The notes: generated from the letters alone by a model not told the origin. A DNA stretch of 64,000 bases from JABFSA01 sp963827515 (GCA_963827515.1 CAWHBF010000010.1:62001-126000); one strand, 5' to 3'. Positions 18,517 to 27,430 are shown, numbered from the stretch's first letter. Translations and numbers: made by a program.

Positions 18517-20122
18517 CTACCGCGTGAAGACGTAGACAGCCCCGGATTCGTCCAGGGTGTTGTCCGCCTGGTTCCCATTGACGCCGGTGGCGGCGCTATC
18601 TTCCCCTCGCGCGCCCACGACCATCATTCGACCGTCGCGGCTCATCGCGAGCGCCCCACCGAACTGGTCGAACGCGTCGGCATTCGAGGCTTTGACGTAC
18701 GACTCCTGCCGCCAGTCCGTGCCGCTTCGTGTGAAGAGATAGACGGCACCCGACTCGGGCGCCGAGTCGTCGTTCTGCCGGGCATTGATTCCCCGCCCTG
18801 CGCTGGCCTCGTAGATCGCGCTCGCCGCAAGTGCGTTGCCGTCGCCGCTCAAGGCGACACGCAGGCCGAACCAGTCGCCGGAGCCCGCGTTCGACGCCTT
18901 GAAGTAAGCCTGCTGCGTCCAGGCTGTGCCCTCGCGTACGAAGACGGATACCGCACCCGCCGACGTATCGCTCTCGCGATCCTCGATGCACCCGGGAGGA
19001 TTGATGCCGGTCGCAAGGCAATCCTCGTCGGCCGACGCGAGAGCAAGCGTGCTGCCGTCGGTGCTGAGGGCGATGCTCATGCCCCATGAATCGTTCTGTT
19101 CGGAGATCGATGACTTGAGATACGCCTGCTGACGCCACGTCCCGCCCGTGCGCTCGAAGACGTAGGCGCCACCTGACCCGTTGCGCATCCCATCCGATCG
19201 CCCGTTGATGCCCCTCGACGATCCGCCTTCGTCGTAGACACCCACGGCGAGCATGTTGCCGTCACCGTTGAGGGAAACTGAGTAGCCGAACAGGTCACCG
19301 TTCGTGAATTCAGCAGGCGTCGGAGCCTTGACGTACGCCTGTTGCACCCAATTCGTGCCTGTGCGTGCAAACACGTAAACCGCCCCGGCCGACGCCGCCG
19401 AGTCGTCCTCCTGGTTCCCGTTGATCGTGGAGGCGCTGCTGTCTTCGGTGATAGCGCCGACCGCCACGGTGTTGCCATCGCCGCTGATCGTCAGCGAGGT
19501 CCCGAACTGGTCGCCGTCTCCGGGCGCGTCACCGCCGCCCGCATTACCCGTATTGGACGCTTTGAGATACGCCTGCTGGCTCCAGGCACCGCCGCTGCGC
19601 GTGAAAATGTACACGGCGCCGGCCTGTGAGAGTCGAGTTGTCGGCCGCGTTGCCGTTGACGCCGGTGGCCGCGCTGGACTCCCAGTAGGCGGCGACCGCC
19701 AGCGTATTGCCGTCGTTACTGAGCGCGACGTTGTTCCCGAAATGGTCGCCTGACTCGGCATTGGACGCCTTGATGTACGCCTGCTGTGTCCAGTTCGGCC
19801 CGCTGCCAGTGAAGACGTAGACCGCCCCCGCGTCGTACGCCGAGTCGGTTTTCTGGTCACCGTTGACGCCACGCGAGGTACTGCGTTCGTGCTGAGCGCC
19901 AACGGCGATCGTTGTACCGTCGGCGCTGACAGCCACCGCGCTTCCCGTATGAAAGCTGATGGCGTCGCCTTCACCGAAGTGATGGAAAGTACCGGGGTTG
20001 GAGGCCTTGAGATAGGCCACCTGCTGGGGCGGCCCCGGCGGGGCCTGCCTGCAACCGAGCGCGGTCACGATAAGGACACCCGACGACACACCTACGAGGG
20101 ATGCGCGGACTGTGCGGGTCAT
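18517..20122 (-). CDS. FG-GAP repeat lipoprotein with seven repeats, frameshifted
   Basis: The reconstructed protein is about 535 aa. The signal peptide ends in lipobox TALGC (Cys 24). Seven repeats of about 70 aa follow. Each begins QQAYxKASN, continues GDxFGxxVALSxDGNTLAV and ends SGAVYVFTRxG. Seven such repeats fit a closed seven-bladed integrin-alpha-type beta-propeller, usually calcium-binding and surface-exposed. One extra base near 19629-19634 breaks the frame between the start of repeat 2 and its end. Ligand and role are unknown. Confidence 0.8.
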
Positions 20123-20313
20123 AAGGCCTCCAGGACGACACAGATACTAACCGCCTTCCGGTCCCACGAGTCCCTTCCGCGGACGAGCCGCCCTGCTCAT
20201 TGACTTCGCCGCACCCTCGTCCCTGCTTTACCCCTGCAGAACAGGCCGCCCGCCGCCGACACTCTGGGTGCCAACCAACACGAGCCGACAGCTTTTTCTC
20301 CAGACGGTGAACG

Positions 20314-20687
20314 ATGACTACAACTATTGGAGCGTCTCTACATATCAACGGTGAGGTCACCAGCCAGGAAGACATCGCCATCCATGGCCGGGTGAAGGGC
20401 CAGATTCGAATGCAGGACGGGGCCCTCCTTGTCGCGCCGACGGGCAGCGTGGATGCCGACGTCGAGGGCGCAGGGTGACGATTCAGGGCACGCTGGCGGG
20501 CAACGTCGCCGCCGCCGAGCGGATCGAACTCACGCCGACGGCGGATGTCTCGGGCATGCTCACGACGTGCGCGATTCTCATGCACGACGGTGCAACGTTC
20601 AACGGGACGATCGACATCGATCGACAAACCTCCAAAACCACGCGGCGCCCCGAGAAGGCACAGGTCACACCCGTAGCGGTCAAATGA
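20314..20687 (+). CDS. Bactofilin (polymer-forming cytoskeletal protein), frameshifted
   Basis: About 124 aa. It starts MTTTIGASLHINGEVTSQED, followed by the short beta-helix rungs IAIHGRVKGQI, GSVDADVEG and, after the break, VTIQGTLAGNVAAAERIEL and MHDGATFNGTIDI. Bactofilins self-assemble into filaments at the inner membrane and help cell shape or localisation. One missing base near 20472 (at GCAGGGTG) interrupts it. Correction gives a continuous run of six-residue rungs. A stand-alone gene between convergent neighbours. Confidence 0.8.
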
Positions 20688-20698
20688 CTCGCTGAGCG

Positions 20699-21433
20699 TC
20701 AGTTCACGGCGAAGCAGTAGAACAACCCGACGCCGCCGTGACTGACGAGATCCGTCTGACTGCAGCCGGTCGTGGCGTGGGAGGAGTTCCACGACTGGTT
20801 CCCATAGCCGACGCGATCGGAATGGCCGACCTGCGCGGAACCCGTGCTGTTGCTCGTCCAGTTGTTGCACGTGTGGTCCGCGTTGTCTGTGAACGCGCGT
20901 CCATCTGGTTGCGAGCCGGTCAGCATGTCGTGACGCGTCGGCAACGGGTCACCGATGCCATTGACGAGTTCGCCCTTCTCGGTGAGCGCAAACTCCTTCG
21001 TCAGGTTGCTGCCGCGTTGTGCCTCGGCCAGGGTGTCGCCGTGGATTTCAGATTGGATGATGGGTCGACTCAGCCGGCGCTTGAGGTAATCCAGCAGCCT
21101 TTCCTTTGGGTGGTACCAAGGACCGGTGCCGATGCGGTCTCGTGCGTTCACGGCTGGCTGACCGGGCCGCGCCTGCGTGCTGAGGTACGCGCGCCACGTC
21201 TTGCCACCTGCTCCGGCGGCGGTGGCCAACGCCTGACAGTGCGCGTCAGCACCCGCCAGTCCTCCTAGGTTTCCCCCGTTGCCGATCGGCTCGCTGGTCA
21301 CGAAGAACGTCATCAGGCTCGAGGGCACGCGTTCCGAGGTGGGCATGGGTGGCGGGTTGCCTCGGCCCTGCGCGGCCGCCGTGCTCGACGCGACAAATGG
21401 AGCGATCAGTATCCAGAGAAAAATGTTCTTCAT
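20699..21433 (-). CDS. Secreted lectin-like (DUF1554/endostatin-like) protein, paralogue 2
   Basis: 244 aa with signal peptide MKNIFLWILIAPFVASSTAA. The domain begins MTFFVTSEPIGNGGNLGGLA, has HCQALA, then TWRAYLSTQARPGQPAVNAR, and ends with TCNNWTSNS, SWNSSHATTGCS and GLFYCF. This cysteine and tryptophan pattern matches secreted proteins often annotated as lectins or DUF1554. It is 8 bp from its paralogue, with which it shares most motifs. Ligand unknown. Confidence 0.7.
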   Translation of the reverse strand: MKNIFLWILIAPFVASSTAAAQGRGNPPPMPTSERVPSSLMTFFVTSEPIGNGGNLGGLAGADAHCQALATAAGAGGKTWRAYLSTQARPGQPAVNARDRIGTGPWYHPKERLLDYLKRRLSRPIIQSEIHGDTLAEAQRGSNLTKEFALTEKGELVNGIGDPLPTRHDMLTGSQPDGRAFTDNADHTCNNWTSNSTGSAQVGHSDRVGYGNQSWNSSHATTGCSQTDLVSHGGVGLFYCFAVN

Positions 21434-21441
21434 GAGATCTC

Positions 21442-22215
21442 TCAATTTGCCGCGAAGCAGTAGAACATGCCGACACCATGCGTCCTGTTGAGCGCAGTCT
21501 GACTGCAGCCATTCGTCCCGTGCGACGAATTCCATGAGCCATTGCCGCCGCCGTTGCGATCGGGGAATCCAATCTGCACGTTCGGCCTGCCTGGACCGGC
21601 TTCCAGCCCGCCTTGCTGTCCGGGGGCGGGATCCAGGTTGCTCGTCCAGTTGTTGCACGTATAGTCGAGCTCTGGCGGGTACGCCCGGCCGTCGAGCTGC
21701 GAACCCGTCAGCATCTCGTGCCGGTTGGTATAGGGCGTCGTCTTCGAATACTCCCACTCGCTGTCCCTGGGAACCTTGTAGTCGTTGAGCCCCGGGACGA
21801 TCTGACCCTTCTCGGTGAGTCCGGTGCGCTTCGTCAGGTTGTTGCCGAGCCGCGCCATCTCGATGGTGTCGCCATGCAGGTGGGCGACATCGCGGGCAAT
21901 CATCACGCCATCGAAGTTGTACCAGGGCCCGCTGCCGATCCGGTCGCGGGCGTTGACCGCCGGCTGACCGGGACGCGCCTGGGTGCTGAGGTAGGCGCGC
22001 CAGGTCCGGTTGCCGACCCCAACCGCCCGGGCGAGCGTCTGGCAGTGCGCGTCCGCGCCAGCCAAACCGCCGAGGTTGCCCCCGTCGCCGATGGGCTCGC
22101 TGGTGACGAAGAAGGTCATCGGGGTGCCGCCCGGCATGCCGTGCTGCGCGACCGCCACGGAGGGCGCCAATCCAGACAATGCCACGACCGCGGTGAGGAC
22201 CAGAACCGTTTTCAT
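21442..22215 (-). CDS. Secreted lectin-like (DUF1554/endostatin-like) protein, paralogue 1
   Basis: 257 aa, signal peptide MKTVLVLTAVVALSGLAPSV ending near VAVAQ. It shows the same domain as its neighbour: MTFFVTSEPIGDGGNLGGLA, HCQTLA, TWRAYLSTQARPGQPAVN, DYTCNNWTSN, SWNSSHGTNGCS, GMFYCFAAN. It differs by an insertion of about 15 residues before TCNNW and another rich in Gly/Pro after it. This is the first gene of a tandem pair produced by local duplication. Confidence 0.7.
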   Translation of the reverse strand: MKTVLVLTAVVALSGLAPSVAVAQHGMPGGTPMTFFVTSEPIGDGGNLGGLAGADAHCQTLARAVGVGNRTWRAYLSTQARPGQPAVNARDRIGSGPWYNFDGVMIARDVAHLHGDTIEMARLGNNLTKRTGLTEKGQIVPGLNDYKVPRDSEWEYSKTTPYTNRHEMLTGSQLDGRAYPPELDYTCNNWTSNLDPAPGQQGGLEAGPGRPNVQIGFPDRNGGGNGSWNSSHGTNGCSQTALNRTHGVGMFYCFAAN

Positions 22216-22533
22216 GCGCAACTCCAATGTGATCATCCCGCGTCGAACCGTGCCGCGCGGATAAGTTAGGGGCATTCTACGGCAACACGCGCGTCGGCTG
22301 ATTCAGCGACCTCGACCGCCCGCCTGCGGTCGTCCGACCGGGTCCGTTTGACCACCCTCGCTTTTCTTGCGCCGTCTCGGTCGGAATTCGGAGAAAGACA
22401 GGTAAACTAAACTGTGGCTAAATCGCCTTATCCGCTGTTCGCACCGTTCATCGAGGGTGCGTGGCGGGTGGTGCGGCTTGGTTGGTGGTGACGCAGACTA
22501 GGGCTCGGGAGCCCATTTTCGAAAAGAGACGCT
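22216..22533. other. Intergenic region ahead of the cold-shock gene
   Basis: It contains the divergent start regions of the lectin-like pair and the cold-shock gene. The AT-richer segment around 22400-22415 (GGTAAACTAAACTG) is the best promoter candidate and would give a leader of about 120 bases, similar to long cold-shock leaders. No gene is visible. Confidence 0.35.
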
Positions 22534-22741
22534 ATGGCTACGATGACAGGCACGATCAAGCGGATGGTTAGCGACAAGGGCTTCGGCTTCATTGCCGCGG
22601 GTGACGGCACCGAGTACCTTCTTCCACCAGTCCGCATGCACGTCGACCCGGTTCGACGACATGCGCGAAGGCCAGACGGTGAGCTTCACGGTCGGCCAGG
22701 GACCGAAGGGGCCTCGCGCAGAGAACGTCCAACCGAACTAA
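22534..22741 (+). CDS. Cold-shock domain protein (CspA family), frameshifted
   Basis: 68 aa after correction. MATMTGTIKRMVSDKGFGFI carries the RNP1 motif KGFGFI. After one extra C at 22617-22618 the frame should continue EYFFHQSACTSTRFDDMREG and then QTVSFTVGQGPKGPRAENVQ. The RNP2-like segment is FFHQSA. These small proteins bind single-stranded RNA/DNA and melt structure. The purine-rich GAAAAGAGA before the ATG can serve as ribosome site. Confidence 0.85.
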
Positions 22742-22782
22742 GCCGCACTCGCCGGCCGCAGTCTGTTCCGCGATGAGTAGGC

Positions 22783-23751
22783 TCAGGGACGACTGCGGCG
22801 CAGGCGCGCCAGCATCCCGGTAAGATCCGCAGGGAGCGGCGCCTCGAAACTGAGGGGCCGGCCATCAACCGGATGGCGAAACGACAGACGGTGCGCATGA
22901 AGCGCCTGTCGTCCAAACGCCAACGGTCTCAGCGAATCGGGACCATACACATAACGCCGCTCGCCGACGAGCGTGTGACCGCGGAGCCGCGCCTGCAAGC
23001 GTATCTGGTTCCGCTTGCCTGTTTCGAGGCGCACTTCCAGCAACGACGTTCCCTGGTACACCTCGATCACACGGTAGTGGCTGATCGCCTCCTTCCCGCG
23101 CGGATCCCCCGGGCTCGTTTCCTTCTGGATGAGTGCCGTGGTGTCCCACACGAGATGATCGCGCCAGGTCCCCGCGGATGGCGTGGGGTGACCATAGACG
23201 ACCGCCCAATACACGCGCTCGACGTCACGACGTCTGAATTGATCCTTGAGCGCGTCCTGCCCTCGCACAGTCTTGGCGAAGACGACCAGTCCAGACGTGT
23301 CACGGTCGATCCGGTGCACGACGAGCGGCCGCCGCTTGCCATGGGGGCGCAGGTGCATCTCGAGGTGATCGTACGCGGAGGGAGCCTGACGCTTGCGTTC
23401 GAGCGGGACCGAGAGGAGCCCCGCCGGCTTGTTCACCACCAGCAGGGCGTCGTCTTCGTAGAGCACCTCGACATCGCCCGCCTCGGTCGATCCGCGACGA
23501 CGCCTGGCGCTTCCGGGACGATCGCGCCATAGTCGAATGACGTCGCCCAGCTTCAAGAGCGAACCCGCGTGGGCCCGGGTTGCCTCTTCGTCGTTGACGA
23601 AGACCTGACCCTTGTCGAGCGCCGTCACGACGCGGCCCCGCGATCCAAGCCGTTCGGCCGTCGCCAGGAATTTGTCCAGGCGCACGCCGACCGCCTCGGC
23701 AGCGACGCGCCACGACACGCCGTCGGAGGCGGACTCCGGCCTCGGCTTCAC
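22783..23751 (-). CDS. RluD-family pseudouridine synthase with S4 domain
   Basis: 322 aa. The N-terminal S4 RNA-binding domain (residues about 15-75) has VRLDKFLATAERLGS and GQVFVNDEEA. The catalytic domain has VVNKPAGLLSVP, the active-site motif HRIDRDTSGLVVFAKT with catalytic Asp, and GKRNQIRLQARLRGH. It converts uridine to pseudouridine in structured RNA, probably 23S rRNA. The exact site (RluC, RluD or other) cannot be fixed by sequence reading. Convergent with the cold-shock gene. Confidence 0.88.
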   Translation of the reverse strand: MKPRPESASDGVSWRVAAEAVGVRLDKFLATAERLGSRGRVVTALDKGQVFVNDEEATRAHAGSLLKLGDVIRLWRDRPGSARRRRGSTEAGDVEVLYEDDALLVVNKPAGLLSVPLERKRQAPSAYDHLEMHLRPHGKRRPLVVHRIDRDTSGLVVFAKTVRGQDALKDQFRRRDVERVYWAVVYGHPTPSAGTWRDHLVWDTTALIQKETSPGDPRGKEAISHYRVIEVYQGTSLLEVRLETGKRNQIRLQARLRGHTLVGERRYVYGPDSLRPLAFGRQALHAHRLSFRHPVDGRPLSFEAPLPADLTGMLARLRRSRP

Positions 23752-23808
23752 GACCGGATTGTACCGTCTGCGTGGAGGCCCCTCGGCTCGAGCGGGCCTG
23801 AGCGGCGT

Positions 23809-24012
23809 CTACTCTTCGAGTTGCCAGTCGGCCAGGGGCTGAGGCCCAGGGGTGATGTCGGCGATGTCGGGGTCGATGCCGTCCGGCCGCGGAGACTCGC
23901 TAGACTTCCGCTGCTTGACGTCCTGTCGGCGCGCAGCTTTCTGCTGGCGCCGTTCGTTCAGCGACTTTTCCCGTTCGCGCTTTGCCGCGGTCGGTCGTGC
24001 GTTGCGTGCCAT
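23809..24012 (-). CDS. Small highly charged hypothetical protein
   Basis: 67 aa: basic, helical N-terminal half (AAKREREKSLNERRQQKAAR) and an acidic tail ending DWQLEE. The charge pattern suggests nucleic-acid or ribosome contact, but this is only inference. It is probably a real gene: it has a strong ATG and lies between two RNA-related genes on the same strand. No family recognised. Confidence 0.5.
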   Translation of the reverse strand: MARNARPTAAKREREKSLNERRQQKAARRQDVKQRKSSESPRPDGIDPDIADITPGPQPLADWQLEE

Positions 24013-24028
24013 GCTCGAACTCCAAATG

Positions 24029-24089
24029 GCTCCAGGCCCTAGGCTTCAGGATGAGCCCACGGCCCACAGCCCAAAGCCTGGGACCCAGG
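24029..24089. repeat. Degenerate heptanucleotide tract
   Basis: Seven-base steps can be followed across the gap between two genes: GCTCCAG, GCCCTAG, GCTTCAG, then GCCCACG, GCCCACA, GCCCAAA, GCCTGGG and ACCCAGG. It shares the 7-bp period with tracts at 38281-38322 and 46236-46262. Confidence 0.5.
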
Positions 24090-24094
24090 CAATA

Positions 24095-24451
24095 TTACCA
24101 GCGCGGATCCGTCCGGCGTCCAGGCCTGGCTTGACCGCCCCGGCCGCGTCCGCCGCCGGCTCCGCCACCACCGCCAAAACCGCCGCCTCCACCGGGACGG
24201 GCCGCCTGCGGCCGCGCTTCGTTCACCGTCAACGCCCGGCCGCCAAGCTGGTGACCGTTCAGCTGTGTGATGGCCTTCTGCGCATCCTCGTCGCTGGCCA
24301 TCTCGACAAACGCAAACCCGCGTGCGCGGCCGGTCACACGGTCACGCATCACTGACACCGTCTCTACCTGGCCTGCCTGCCCGAACAAGGATTCGAGATC
24401 CTGTTCCATCGTCTCGTACGGAAGATTGCCAACGAACAGTTTGCGGCTCAT
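24095..24451 (-). CDS. RRM-domain RNA-binding protein with Gly-rich tail
   Basis: 118 aa. One RNA recognition motif with RNP2 KLFVGNLP near the N-terminus and RNP1 RGFAFVEM around residue 44, followed by a Gly/Arg-rich tail (GGGGGFGGGGGAGGG then RGRGGQARPG). This matches the bacterial glycine-rich RRM proteins often linked to cold stress and RNA chaperoning. It lies close to a cold-shock gene and a pseudouridine synthase, though not in one operon with the former. Confidence 0.9.
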   Translation of the reverse strand: MSRKLFVGNLPYETMEQDLESLFGQAGQVETVSVMRDRVTGRARGFAFVEMASDEDAQKAITQLNGHQLGGRALTVNEARPQAARPGGGGGFGGGGGAGGGRGRGGQARPGRRTDPRW

Positions 24452-24635
24452 GTCGCTTCTCCTGCGTCCTCATGGAACGCGTCATGGACAACAGCCTGAG
24501 GCCTCAGCTCTGGCGTGTGAGCGCAGGAGATGCGAGTCGGCAGGCTCGAATCCGATACGCGCAGTCGGCGGGCTCAGCTTCCGGCAGCAGGTTCAGGATA
24601 CACCATTGCGCCGCCGCGGGCGGTGTCGAACAGCG

Positions 24636-24644
24636 TGCTACGAT
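24636..24644 (+). promoter_or_regulatory. Extended -10 promoter of the phosphorylase gene
   Basis: TGC-TACGAT occurs 34 bases before the GTG start at 24679, giving a leader of roughly 28 bases. It has the same TGC-TAyxxT form as the boxes at 1097, 39884 and 62496. Confidence 0.45.
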
Positions 24645-24678
24645 CGCGCCTCATGCGTGCCAGACAGGGCATCGCGTA

Positions 24679-26805
24679 GTGGCCGACCTGCCATCACGCA
24701 TCGATCGGCTCCAAGAGCTGGGTCACGACCTCTGGTGGAGTTGGACGCCGGGGGCTCGAGCCCTCTTCCGAAGCCTCGACTATCCACTCTGGAGACTCAC
24801 CGCACACAACCCGTTGCGGATGCTGAAGCAGATCGCTCCGGAGGTCCTCGCGCGAGCGAGCGCAGACCCGGTCTGGCTGGCCCTGTTCGACCGCGTGATG
24901 GAAGAGTTCGATATCGCGCGCGCCGCCCGCGATACATGGTACGAGCGGGAGTGCCAGCGCCCGGCGAGTGGGGTGATCGCGTACTTCTCCGCGGAGTTCG
25001 CGCTCCACCAGTCGCTCCCCATCTATGCCGGCGGCCTCGGGGTGCTTGCCGGCGACCACTGCAAGGAGGCCAGCGACCTCGGCGTTCCACTGGTGGGTGT
25101 CGGTTTCATGTACCCGCAGGGTTACTTCCATCAAAGCGTGACGGCAGAGGGCTGGCAGGAAGAAACGTACGAAACGCTCGAGTGGACCGACACGCCGATC
25201 GAGCGCGCCCTCACGCCCGAAGGCGCCCCTTGTGTCACCGCGGTGCCGCTCGGCGATCGCACGGTGTTCGCCGCCGTCTGGCGCGTGCGCGTCGGACGCG
25301 TGACGCTGTTTCTGCTCGACACGAACCTCGACGACAACGCGACGGGGGACCGCGACCTCTCGGCGCGTCTGTACGGGGGCGATCGAGACACTCGCGTGCA
25401 GCAGGAGATCATCCTCGGCGTGGGTGGCGTGCGTGCGCTCAAGACGCTGGGCGTGCAGCCTGCGGTCTATCACCTCAACGAAGGACACGCCGCCTTTGTC
25501 GCGCTCCAACGGATCCGCGATCTCTGCGAGCAGGGTTCGACGTTCGAGGAGGCGCTCGCTGAGGTGCGCCGGACCACCGTCTTCACCACGCACACACCGG
25601 TTGCCGCGGGACACGACGCATTTCCGTTCTCCATGGTCGACGCGCACCTGGGTAACGCCCACGGCGACCTCGCCAACTACCGGGATCAATTCTTCTCGCT
25701 CGCGAGCCACGACAGCGGTGGCGGCCCCATGTTCAACATGACGGCCCTCGCGATGCGCACGGCGGGCGCCGTGAACGGGGTGAGCCGCCTGCACGGCGAA
25801 GTCACCAAGCAGATGTGGCAGTCGATCTGGCCTGACACCTCGTACGATCAGCTGCCCATACGATCGCTCACCAACGGCGTCCACGTGCGGACATGGATGT
25901 CGTCCGAGATCGCCACGCTCCTCGAGAAGCACCTCGGCGCCGACTGGCTCGATCGTCACGACGATCCAACATTGTGTGACGCAGTGCTGCGGATCCCAGA
26001 CGAAGAGCTCTGGGCATCCCGCCAGCATCTCCGTACCTTTCTGTTCAACTTCATCCGCGAACGGGCACGGCACCGGTGGACGACCGAGGACATCGCCGCG
26101 GCACGGATTGTCGCGGCCGGCACCATGTTCGATCACAAGGCGCTGACGATTGGCTTTGCGCGACGATTCACCGGCTACAAGCGGCCGGAGCTCATCTTCG
26201 CGGATCCCGACCGGCTCGCCGCTCTCCTGAACGCGCGCGGACGCGGGGTGCAGCTCCTGTTCGCTGGCAAGGCCCACCCGGCCGACGACGTCGGCAAGCA
26301 TCACCTCCAGCACATCTACGAGCACGCGCTCGACCGGAAATTTGGAGGCCGCATCGCCTTTGTCGAGGACTACGACCTGCACGTCGCGCACTTCCTCGTG
26401 CAGGGCTGCGATGTGTGGATGAACACGCCCCGCAAGCCGCTCGAGGCCAGCGGTACCAGCGGGATGAAAGCCGCCATCAACGGCACACCACACCTGTCGA
26501 TCGGCGACGGCTGGTGGGCTGAAGGGTATACCGGGGACAACGGCTGGATCGTGGAAGGGCACGCCGACCCGAACGACCAGGGAGCGCAGGACTGGGCCGA
26601 TGCGCAGGCCCTATACGCCCTCATCGAGCAGCAGCTCGTGCCGACCTTCTACGACCGAGACGGTAAGGGAGTGCCCCACCGCTGGCTGCAGGTGGTCAAG
26701 CAGTCCATCCGCACCGTCCTACCGCGATTCAGCGCGCGTCGAATGGTCAAGGAGTACGTTCGCACGATGTATCTCCCCGCGCTCTCGCCACCGCTCGCCA
26801 AATGA
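24679..26805 (+). CDS. glgP: Alpha-glucan (glycogen/maltodextrin) phosphorylase, GT35
   Basis: 708 aa. The N-terminal DUF3417-type segment (LGHDLWWSWTPGARALFRSL) is followed by the phosphorylase core: FSAEFALHQSLPIYAGGLGV, YHLNEGHAAFVAL, FTTHTPVAAGHDAFP, GFARRFTGYKRP, and the pyridoxal-phosphate lysine segment EASGTSGMKAAINGTPHLS. It releases glucose-1-phosphate from glycogen-like glucans. The GTG at 24679 is chosen because family similarity starts there and a promoter lies upstream, although the frame is open much further back. It is not clustered with other glycogen genes here. Confidence 0.92.
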   Translation: MADLPSRIDRLQELGHDLWWSWTPGARALFRSLDYPLWRLTAHNPLRMLKQIAPEVLARASADPVWLALFDRVMEEFDIARAARDTWYERECQRPASGVIAYFSAEFALHQSLPIYAGGLGVLAGDHCKEASDLGVPLVGVGFMYPQGYFHQSVTAEGWQEETYETLEWTDTPIERALTPEGAPCVTAVPLGDRTVFAAVWRVRVGRVTLFLLDTNLDDNATGDRDLSARLYGGDRDTRVQQEIILGVGGVRALKTLGVQPAVYHLNEGHAAFVALQRIRDLCEQGSTFEEALAEVRRTTVFTTHTPVAAGHDAFPFSMVDAHLGNAHGDLANYRDQFFSLASHDSGGGPMFNMTALAMRTAGAVNGVSRLHGEVTKQMWQSIWPDTSYDQLPIRSLTNGVHVRTWMSSEIATLLEKHLGADWLDRHDDPTLCDAVLRIPDEELWASRQHLRTFLFNFIRERARHRWTTEDIAAARIVAAGTMFDHKALTIGFARRFTGYKRPELIFADPDRLAALLNARGRGVQLLFAGKAHPADDVGKHHLQHIYEHALDRKFGGRIAFVEDYDLHVAHFLVQGCDVWMNTPRKPLEASGTSGMKAAINGTPHLSIGDGWWAEGYTGDNGWIVEGHADPNDQGAQDWADAQALYALIEQQLVPTFYDRDGKGVPHRWLQVVKQSIRTVLPRFSARRMVKEYVRTMYLPALSPPLAK

Positions 26806-26808
26806 TCG

Positions 26809-26902
26809 AACCACGAAGGCCACGACGTTCACGAACAGCGAAAGAAACCCTTGGGCGCTATTCCGTATTCGTGACCTCCGTGCTCCTCGTGTCTTCGTGG
26901 TT
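26809..26902. repeat. Inverted repeat of the AACCACGAAG type
   Basis: AACCACGAAG at 26809-26818 is mirrored by CTTCGTGGTT at 26893-26902. Further imperfect CACGA/TCGTG steps lie inside. Such repeats are common between genes in several high-GC phyla. A diverged relative fills 59249-59395. Confidence 0.55.
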
Positions 26903-26915
26903 TAAGATCAACTGA

Positions 26916-27377
26916 ATGGCACGAAAATCAGCCCTCGCGAAGTCGAAGTGCGCGCTCTGCGGCGCCAAGGAGGTGTCGGAACCGCGCGGCGAGGAGCGGT
27001 ACTGCCGCGACTGCTGGGAAAAGAAAATCGCCGTCGAGGAAATCGTGGCCCGCGAGTTCGCGCTGAAGCGCTACATCCGCGCCCACAGCGCCGAGAAGTA
27101 CCTGATCTACCACTCCACCATCAAGCGGCCGTGCGGCCAGATCATCGTCGTTGACGATGGATACGATCTGTTCCTGACGATGGTGCTCTACCCCAATTTC
27201 GGATGGGACGAGAGCGCATATCACCTCGAGGGCGACCCCGAGGCGCGCGCCTTCGCGGAGATTCTGGTGGATGTCGTCGCGACGGAAGTCATCGAGCCGT
27301 GGGGCGGCGGTAAGTGGCACCTGGAAATCTTCAGAGCGGCCACTCCGGAACCTGAGGACTGGAACGGGGAAATGTAA
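26916..27377 (+). CDS. Zinc-ribbon hypothetical protein
   Basis: 153 aa. The N-terminus has two knuckles, CALCGAKE and RYCRDCWEKK (CxxC...CxxC), a probable zinc ribbon. The rest (KRYIRAHSAEKYLIYHSTIK, IIVVDDGYDLFLTMVLYPNF, GGGKWHLEIFRA) is a compact alpha/beta domain that I do not recognise. It is not secreted. Downstream is a secreted protein with its own TATAAT box, so it may be a single-gene unit. Confidence 0.6.
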   Translation: MARKSALAKSKCALCGAKEVSEPRGEERYCRDCWEKKIAVEEIVAREFALKRYIRAHSAEKYLIYHSTIKRPCGQIIVVDDGYDLFLTMVLYPNFGWDESAYHLEGDPEARAFAEILVDVVATEVIEPWGGGKWHLEIFRAATPEPEDWNGEM

Positions 27378-27382
27378 CGGCC

Positions 27383-27388
27383 TATAAT
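27383..27388 (+). promoter_or_regulatory. TATAAT box upstream of a secreted protein gene
   Basis: A consensus TATAAT lies 43 bases before the ATG at 27431, just after the stop of the zinc-ribbon gene. CTGGAA 18 bases further upstream is a weak -35 candidate. GGAGGA before the ATG is the ribosome site. Confidence 0.45.
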
Positions 27389-27430
27389 CCCGATGACGGG
27401 ACGTTCCGCGCCCGTCTGGAGGACGCTCAC

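Noticed and set aside
19971..21757. Minus-strand extensions upstream and downstream of the lectin-like genes
   Set aside because: They are out-of-frame or pre-start parts of the real genes; signal peptides mark the true starts at 21433 and 22215.
24029..24089. CRISPR-like array
   Set aside because: The units are 7 bp and contiguous, with no spacers.
24322..24678. N-terminal extension of the glucan phosphorylase
   Set aside because: Composition is not protein-like, it overlaps the RRM gene start and a promoter lies inside it; GTG 24679 fits the family start.
24694..26562. 622-aa open frame opposite the phosphorylase gene
   Set aside because: Antisense to a clearly recognised enzyme; its His/Arg/Val-rich composition is typical of GC-rich antisense frames.
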